Shown here piece by piece: positions 53,812 to 64,000 of a DNA stretch of 64,000 nucleotides; position 1 is the stretch's first letter; every line of letters begins with the position of its first letter. A program made the translations under genes and the position numbers. Source of the DNA: Adiantum capillus-veneris (Eukaryota; Streptophyta; Polypodiopsida; Polypodiales; Pteridaceae); NCBI GenBank assembly GCA_014529385.2, contig CM043955.1, forward strand, positions 148,445,640 through 148,509,639, read 5' to 3'. Below the pieces are notes generated by a model that made no database searches, was not told the DNA's origin, and worked only from the letters and a program-made list of their open reading frames with translations.

Positions 53812-54852
53812 AGGAGCTCAAGAACGCACTGAACGAGATGTGGAGGACAAAAATGGAGAGCGAGAGGGATGACACGGATGGTGTTAGTGTCCACTTTCAC
53901 TTCAAGAAGTTTACCATACATGAGAAGAAGATTGTGGTAGCACAACCCATGAGAGAGCGGAAAGAGGACGAGTTCTATGATGGGCCTGAGAATGCAAAGA
54001 AGATTGGTTTAGTAGGTCCAAGAGAGGATCCAAAGCCAGCCTATATCATTATGGATTTGAGTGCATAAGAGGAAGAACTACTCATTAGCCTTCTCAAGAA
54101 GTATAGAGATGCGTTTTCCTTGTCATATGATGACCTGAAGGGAGTGGACCTAAAAATATTCCATTATACAATCCCCTTGAAGCCAGATGCCAAGCCTAGT
54201 AGACAACATCCTTATACCTATAATGATACTTTTGCAAAGCGCATCAAAGAGGAGATTGAGAAGCTAAAATAATGGATCACATGGACTGGGTATCACCAAT
54301 CAAGGTAGTTCCCAAGAAGAACGGTAAATTGAGAGTGTGTGTCAACCTCAAAAAGTTCAATGCAGCCACGATAAGGGACAACTATCCCTTACCAATCACA
54401 GAGCATGTGCTCAAGAGAGTAGCCAGAAAACAAGCGTACTCATTTGTAGATGGATTATCATGCTACAGTAAGTTAGCCATCAAGCCAGAAGACCAGTACA
54501 AGACGACATTTGCCACTGAGTGGGGGGTCTATGCTACTGACTAATGCCATTTGGATTGACCAATGCCCTAGCCACTTTTCAAAGGCTTATGGACCAAGCG
54601 TTCAAGGAATACCTACAAATATTCTTGGAAATTTACATGGATGACCTTTGTGTTTATTCTCTTCTAAGAGTAGAACACATTGAGCATCTAAGAAAGGTAT
54701 TTGAGAAGTGGTGCAGGTGTGTTCATGGTTAGACAAAGCAGAATCCTAAGGCATATTGTATGAGAAAACAGGATATCCACGGATCTTGAAACAATTCTAG
54801 TGATAGTATAATTTTCAAGCCTAGGAATGCAAAGCAAGTGCAATCATTCATG
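53812..54852 (+). pseudogene. Reverse transcriptase of the plus-strand Ty3 relic
   Basis: Text resumes where 12581 left off. The frame 53688-54068 reads ELKNALNEMWRTKMESERDD and GPREDPKPAYIIMDLSA. After stops, PLKPDAKPSRQHPYTYNDTF follows near 54.18-54.22 kb, then VSPIKVVPKKNGKLRVCVN (54272-54544), FVDGLSCY, and MPFGLTNALATFQRLM with LEIYMDDLCVYS (54544-54732). All RT blocks are there in order and the active site YMDD is intact, but at least three stops or shifts break it. Confidence 0.88.
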
Positions 54853-55282
54853 CATTAGGGGGAGGATGGGCTTTGGAAGGGCCCTTTATCTTGGCAGTCA
54901 AAGGAATTAACCATTTTTGCTTAGCTAATGTGTATGGTCCCCAATGGCTATATTTTTGAATTCAAAATTAAAATGAAAAGTGAATTTGAAATTGGTATAG
55001 AAAAACTATATGATGTGATAAATCTATGGAAAGCTCTTGGCATGTAGAGTCTAAATCTATGTTCTCCGCAAAGTTTTGACCATGTATGTGAAAGTTATGA
55101 TGGTCCAAGAATTGAAAAAGTCACTCCCTACCTATTTGGGAGGGAAAATTAGTCAACGGCCACCTCTTCCAAACCCAACATTCTTGTACACATGGCACAT
55201 AGCCATTTGCCCTTTCCTTTAGCACCCCTTACGTATGCTACCAAGATAAAGGGCCCTTCCAAAGCTCATCCTCCCCCTAATG
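54853..55282. mobile_element. 430-bp MITE with CATTAG...CTAATG ends
   Basis: About 42-bp terminal inverted repeats with one mismatch, starting CATTAGGGGGAGGATG and running through CTTTGGAAGGGCCCTTTATC. Joining the flanks gives a continuous in-frame RT connection (Met-Gly-His-Cys), so the insertion left no target duplication. Its first six bases match the ends of the foldback element at 22944-24347. There is no ORF. Confidence 0.88.
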
Positions 55283-55560
55283 GGGCATTGTAGGTATTAC
55301 AAGAGGTTTATCTACATGTATGCAAATCATGTTTGTATGGACCAAGGAATGTGAAGCTTCATTTAAGAAGCTCAAGGAAGCTTTGATATACCACCTGTGT
55401 TGAAAGCATCAAATTGGGAAAAGATATTTTATGTACACATAGATGCTTCAGCATTTGCAATAGGGTGTATATTAGTGCAATAGAGTTTGACTTTATGGCA
55501 GTGGTTATGAAAGAAAAACCTCATCAGAGAGCAGACCACCTTTCACGATTGAAAAATGGG
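55283..55560 (+). pseudogene. RNase H remnant with internal deletion
   Basis: After the MITE, the text gives a short connection piece, then VHIDASAFAIGCILVQ (first RNase H Asp), and jumps directly to EFDFMAVVMKEKPHQRADHLSR. Compared with the minus-strand copy, about 80-100 residues between these points are missing, including the Glu and later Asp blocks, so the domain is dead. Confidence 0.8.
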
Positions 55561-56640
55561 GAAGCTCCAACGGGAATAGACGATGATTTGGATGAGACCT
55601 ACCTCTTAAACATTGAGATGGTTCCAAAGTGGTCGCGAATGATTGTAGATTTTCTAAGCTACAACATAAATTTTGACGAAACAGAACCCTCCACCAAACA
55701 ACAAATGATTATGCAAATCTTAAAGTTTTCAAATTATTGCCGGACGCTTGTATCATTATGGATCAGATGGGATTCTACACTTGTGCATAAGCCCGGAGGA
55801 ATACGAGACATATCCATCAAAATCACATGTGCAAAACCTAGGTTCCCATTGTACAAAAGAGAAGACCTACCAACGCTTACAAAGACTTGGAGTGTATTGG
55901 CCGTGTATGCAAACAGATGTTCATGAATACGTCAATAATTGTGACAAGTGCAAGGCCAAACCACCAGTGGAATACGCCACATTATTCCAAGTAACCATAT
56001 TTGATTCAAGGACAGATTGGGATCAAAAATTACATTCCACATTATGGGCATATAGAATGGCCTACAAAATGTCACTTGGAACGACACCTTATAACATGGT
56101 GTTTGGACTTAATGCAATATTCCTTATAGAATTTTTAATCCCAATTCTAAGAATCACAAAAGAATTAGAGTGGACAGGACACGAATTGTCTTCTAGGATT
56201 GATGAGCTAGAAAAGTTGGATGAGCTTTGCTTAAAAGCTGTAGCCGGCCTTTATGCCAACAAAAGAAGACCAAAAGAAATTTTTGATAAGCATGTAAGAT
56301 CAACAGAATTCAAGACTGGAGATTATGTGTCGGTTTATACATTGAATAACACGCAAAAAAATTGAAAAGGCGAGGGATGGGACTATTTGTGATTAAGGAT
56401 CTATCACCATGTGGGGCATTCAAACTGGAAACATTAGAGGGAGAAGAGATGCCTAATTGGATTAGTGGATGCTGGCTAAAGAAATATTATATGCCACTAC
56501 CCAAGACATGCTTCAAAATCTCCATGAGGAGAAAAAGAGAACTCAAGAGAAGGCACGGATTGTTCAAGAAGCCCAAGACGAAGCACAAGAACAAGTTGCC
56601 CAAAGACAACTTCAACAACAATAACGCCTTCAAGCTCTAA
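55561..56640 (+). pseudogene. Integrase remnant lacking the catalytic core
   Basis: The zinc-binding part is recognisable near 55.75-55.95 kb (GVYWPCMQTDVHEYVNNCDKC), then the text passes at once to FDSRTDWDQKLHSTLWAYRM. In the minus-strand copy this follows the third catalytic block, so roughly 150 residues with the DDE core are deleted. The rest (56.0-56.64 kb) matches the minus-strand C-terminal region (ELEWTGHELSSRIDELEKLD; RRGMGLFVIKDLSPCGAFKL). The frames are shifted at 55.93 and 56.36 kb. Confidence 0.85.
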
Positions 56641-57075
56641 GGTAGAAGAGGATGAGGTAGAAGAGGATAGACAACTTCAACAACAATAACGCCTTCAAGC
56701 TCTAAGTCACATTGGATGAGGTAGAAGAGGATAGAGTAGACATTGTAATTCAGGTTCAAGTGGGCAATAACCAAGTTCCAGTAGTTGCACTTGTGGACTC
56801 AGGACCTCAAGAAAATGTGATTTTGCAAAGTCTATACAAGTAGCTTGCCCACAAGGATCTCCAAACAACAAGTTAGAAAATTAAGAGCTACACAGGACAT
56901 AAAACAAGGGCAGTTGGAATTGTTGTACTTCCAATTCAAATCAAAGATCAGGTTTATCCTCACAAATGTTAGGTAGTCAAGGATAATGATGCAACAAATT
57001 AGTTGTTGCTTGGACAACCATGTCAAAGGACTTACAATGTGCAAATTTATTGGCAATAAGAGGGAATCCATGGAT
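56641..57075 (+). pseudogene. Second retropepsin-like domain of the plus-strand relic
   Basis: A stop-containing frame reads VPVVALVDSGPQENVI near 56.78 kb, which has an aspartic-protease active-site look. A later piece with 'QVYPHKC' and 'LLLGQPCQRTYNV' corresponds to 'TFYPHQFHV' and 'VILGVLWMRTYQA' of the minus-strand domain at 19561-20064. A 53-bp repeat of 'gacaacttcaacaacaataa' text lies just upstream (56613-56730). It sits after integrase, as in the other element. Confidence 0.65.
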
Positions 57076-57095
57076 GCAATCAAGACAACTCAACC

Positions 57096-57777
57096 TTGAT
57101 TCCGTTTTCCAAGCAACATCTACAGGTAACCCAAGAACTTAAAGAAAACAAAGGAGACAAACGAAAACAGTTCATGCATCCCAAGTCATCCACATGGGTA
57201 CCAAAAACACCCAAAGAGGATGTTTCCAGTCCAAAGGTTACCATTCAACCTTGTCACAAGCAGAGGCCATCTCAAAAATCCTAGCAAAACCAAGCCTCAA
57301 GACAAATATGGGTACCAAAAGATTGACAGAGCTCATCCACAACATGGATTCGCAAACAGCACATCTCTCCCCAAAAAAACAAAAATCTACTAGCCAAAAA
57401 GTCCACAGACAACCAAAGGTCAACAGAAGTAGAAGCCTTGATACCCAACAACAGAAGAAATTTGGGTGCCCAAACCAATCGTGGATGCCCAGAGAAACAA
57501 TCAATTTATTTGGGTACCGAAGAAGTTGCAACCCTTCAAGCACACAAAAATCGCAACCCAACCACAACCAAAGAAAGTTCCAAGACAAGCTACAGCACAC
57601 CGCATAAGGACACAAGTATGGATACCAAAGTCATTGGTCAAGGCACAGGAACATCAAGCATACATTTGGATATCGAAGCCCAAGCCTAGGCCAGTAACAA
57701 CAACACCAAGTAAGCCAAGGACTCCAACAACCAAGGAGGCATGGCTTCCCAAGCTGCAAATCAATCCACCCACCTAA
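57096..57777 (+). pseudogene. Pro/Lys/Gln-rich region with repeated W-V-P-K motifs
   Basis: Across two frames (57096-57284 and about 57450-57777, with a frame-shifted middle) the tetrapeptide WVPK or close variants (WIPK, WISK, WLPK) occurs about seven times, about 16-50 residues apart. It has no folded domain and low complexity. Similar tryptophan-valine-proline-lysine repeats occur in linkers of plant retroelement polyproteins, as I recall. It follows the second protease-like domain. Confidence 0.55.
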
Positions 57778-61399
<3,622 letters not shown>

Positions 61400-61400
<1 letters not shown>

Positions 61401-63555
61401 TAATCCATGCTTCGTCGAATGAAACCATCCAGATCGCGCACGGACAAAGAATATTCACAACCACATGGAAGGATGACAACGGAAAGAGATGGGAGGCGCC
61501 TCACATGCCTTGAGCGTTCAAGACAGTCGCCTACATGCCTGATCAAGCGGACAAGGCCATAGCCAGACTAGAGCTTGACGAATTCCTCTCAGCACCTATA
61601 GTCATGGCTGATTACAAGCGAGCACATGAAGTATTGACAACCCTCGAGAAGGAAGGGACTGACAGAGCCACAACTATAGTAACAGGTGCACAATTAGGCG
61701 AGCAAAGGGAGATAGTTATTACCCCATAAGTGATCGCCAATATCACTCATCTCATGACAGGCGAACCTGTGAAATCTCAAGGCTACTCTGATGAAGAGAT
61801 AAGCACTATTAAGTTGCCTACATTCCAGTCAATAAAAGAAAGGAAGATGGCACACCTCACGAGAGTATTGCACCATCGCTTCCACTTTGACTGACAAACC
61901 AGATACACTAGGCCAGATAGGAACTTGGCCTCAACCTTGCACAAAGTGGTGCAAATTAGATGAGTGGCTTCCATTGACTTGGCTAAGTGGGTTTTTGACA
62001 GGCTAGTAAGTTCAGCAGAAAAGAAGCAATGGGAAAGCAAAACAGGAATTCCCCTACTAGGATAAGGGAGCCAGTTTAGAGGCGTTTTGTGGAAACGTGA
62101 TATTTTTGGGAAGGATTTTGCAAATCTCATCATTTTCAATATTTACGCATTGCACGAGACTCCTTATGAAAAGGAGAATCAAATGATACCAAAATCAATA
62201 TTTTTTAGATTTTGTTTGAATGCTTTATTTGAAGAAATTCAGCTTTTGAGGCTTTTTGAAGCATTAGAGACACTCAAGGCCCAGTAATGGTACACTTTCC
62301 AGTAAATCACAACATGACACATAAGCAACATTCGAAGAATATTTCAAATTTCTTGCCTCTCAATTAGGGGTGGGTATGTGTGTAACGTGGGGGTCAAAAA
62401 ATTTCGTCTCTAAACTGGCTCCCTTACCCTAGCTGGAGCTGAGATGTTAACAAAGCTTGTTGACCATCTGCTAAGAGAATAAGACATGCTAAGAGATGCC
62501 TCACTCTCAAATGAGTGGAAGGAACTTATTAGAACACACCCCAAATACAAGGCTTCTATAGCAACAACCCCAACTAGACCACTCACGCTAAGAAAACAAC
62601 TCAAGCCAAGTATCTAAGAGATGAGGGAGATAGCAACTCTGAAGGAAAGGGATCCATGTGTGATCCAAAGAAATTAGTAGAACTCCACCAGCCACAAGAA
62701 GAGGGACAACAAGAACGGAAACCGACGACGGTGCTCGAGCAAAAGATAGACCGAAAGGAGGCCAGAGGCAAGGCAAATCATGAAGAGCGCTAGCGGAAGC
62801 AAGAGTCCAAGGAGGCTTAGCAGGCGAAGAGGCCCCATGAGAAGCAACAAAGACAAGAAAGAGTGTAGAGCCTAGCTGATATGATATGCCAAAAAATCAA
62901 GGAAAGGACCGGCTCCTCAAAAGCAAATGTCATTTCACCCTCAGAATTGGAATCAGCAACAAAAAGAGCTAGGACTACACTGGAAGAAGGAAGTCTGGAG
63001 CTAGAATGAGAAAGAAGAACCAAAAGGAGGTTGTACCACCACCAAACTACTGATGAGGTGCCTGTTGACCCAAAGGGCAAGGAATAGGTAGAGGAGGAAG
63101 TGGCACCAATGGAGCTACCACCAGAAGTTCAAGAGAAGCTAATAGAGAAAACAACTGAATTGTTGGCAAGTTTAGTAGACCTCACTCCTACAAGCCCTCT
63201 TCCAACTCTTGGTGATATCAAAGATGTACCACTCAATGAGATGATCAAGGGAATGGAAGTCAATGACAACTCACAAAATTCTATGGAACCACCCCAAGCG
63301 CCAATAGATCATGTTAGTCCTGTAGCTGCATACCTGGATCTACTTGTAGCAGGCTACAAAGTGGATGAAGCCAAGGAATCCATAGGCTTCAGTCTTGAGG
63401 CAATACAGGAAGCAAAGGACGGCCAACCTAAGGGCTTGCAAACACCGCAAGAAAACCCGATGACAGATGAGCCTATTCATGAGATAGCAAAAAATGAACA
63501 GAGATATGCACAACAAGTTTTACAATTTTTCTCACCTAGAAAAACATGGTGTTAA
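61400..63555 (+). pseudogene. 3' accessory ORF of the plus-strand Ty3 relic
   Basis: Pieces align with the accessory ORF at 16.6-13.5 kb of the minus-strand element: LELDEFLSAPIVMADYKRAH (61535-61729) versus LQLDNFLRLPPWRTDFRRAH, and QTRYTRPDRNLASTLHKVV near 61.9 kb versus PPRYTKPLLHMAVVMAMGL. The middle (62.4-63.1 kb) is Lys/Glu/Arg-rich and broken by stops. The last 151 codons (63100-63555) are open, start MAPMELPPEVQEKLIEKTTE and are acidic and helical. Function is unknown; conservation in two diverged elements argues it was a real element gene. Confidence 0.65.
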
Positions 63556-64000
63556 TTTTGACATTCACACTTGAAAGTGTGAATAACAATTTTCTCACTA
63601 TCAAAGTACAATTTATGGTGTGAATCTTCTATTTTTCACATGTTTATTGTTGTCACACCCCCATTCCATAGTAATAAAAAAATGCATCACAATTGTAAGT
63701 AAAAAAAGCAAAATCTTTAGGTGTTATAATCTATTTCATACATCAAAATTATTTCTACTTTCAAGTTACTATAATGAATTATTTTACACATTGTTGTTCC
63801 AAGGTACTTAGTGCAAAATTTTTCACAATGAAAAACATTCTTACATGTAGTTCTAGTGTGTATCTTTTACACCATAGTTCTTATTGATAAATATTTCTAT
63901 GAAGATAGCTTTTTGAGTATGGTTAATTTATCCTTTTTACAAAAGCATAAAGATCCATATAGAAAATTTTTCTACCAATAAAATATTGACAATAAGAGGA
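63556..64000. other. AT-rich end of window
   Basis: No coding potential. The repeated phrase 'cacttgaaagtgtgaataac' near 63565 is a short imperfect palindrome. The 3' LTR of the plus-strand relic is not identifiable and may lie outside. Confidence 0.4.

Overview
The window is repeat-dense DNA from a land-plant nuclear genome: plant-type Ty1/copia and very large Ty3/gypsy (Tat/Athila/Ogre-like) retrotransposons, tRNA-complementary primer-binding sites, GT-AG introns, foldback elements and AT-rich spacers. I see no single-copy host gene, tRNA or rRNA. A non-seed plant such as a fern, lycophyte or moss is plausible, because one transposon gene resembles a family I otherwise remember from animals. 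That is inference; the species cannot be read from the sequence.

The layout is a deep nest. (1) The oldest layer is a plus-strand giant Ty3/gypsy relic: gag and protease at about 8.66-12.58 kb; reverse transcriptase, RNase H and integrase remains, and a 3' accessory ORF at 53.81-63.56 kb. A dead LINE (5.6-8.57 kb) lies just upstream of its gag. The first 5 kb hold older scraps, including a polypurine tract/LTR junction near 2.98 kb. (2) A second giant Ty3 element, on the minus strand, fills 12582-53811. It has 892/888-bp LTRs, a TGGCGCCG-type primer-binding site, a polypurine tract and a 5-bp duplication AAGGA, and sits between the protease and RT of the first. Without its own insertions it is about 18.9 kb. 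(3) Inside it lie a 1.4-kb foldback element in RT (22944-24347), an 11.9-kb multi-gene DNA transposon in gag (27985-39896), a TTAA-flanked piggyBac-like element (42635-45728) and a Ty1/copia element (46468-52341) in the leader. (4) These carry further insertions: a second TTAA element in an intron of the DNA transposon (35987-37557), a TRIM-like LTR element (43419-45167) and a solo LTR in the copia RT (50219-50962).

The most interesting object is the 11.9-kb DNA transposon. It has 22-bp perfect terminal inverted repeats and a 4-bp duplication (TGTT) whose removal restores the interrupted gag frame. It carries a multi-exon gene with a RING-like Cys/His cluster, an intact gene for an FCP1/HAD-like protein, and a convergent multi-exon gene with transposase-like motifs. 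Its introns and intergenic space are filled with ATACCGGTAT-type repeats. I do not recognise this combination as a described element.

Other points of interest are a second retropepsin-like domain downstream of integrase in both giant elements, eleven copies of a 20-bp palindrome limited to the two noncoding zones of the minus-strand element, a pair of elements with CATTAG/CTAATG ends and no target duplication, and two TTAA elements with piggyBac-like ends.
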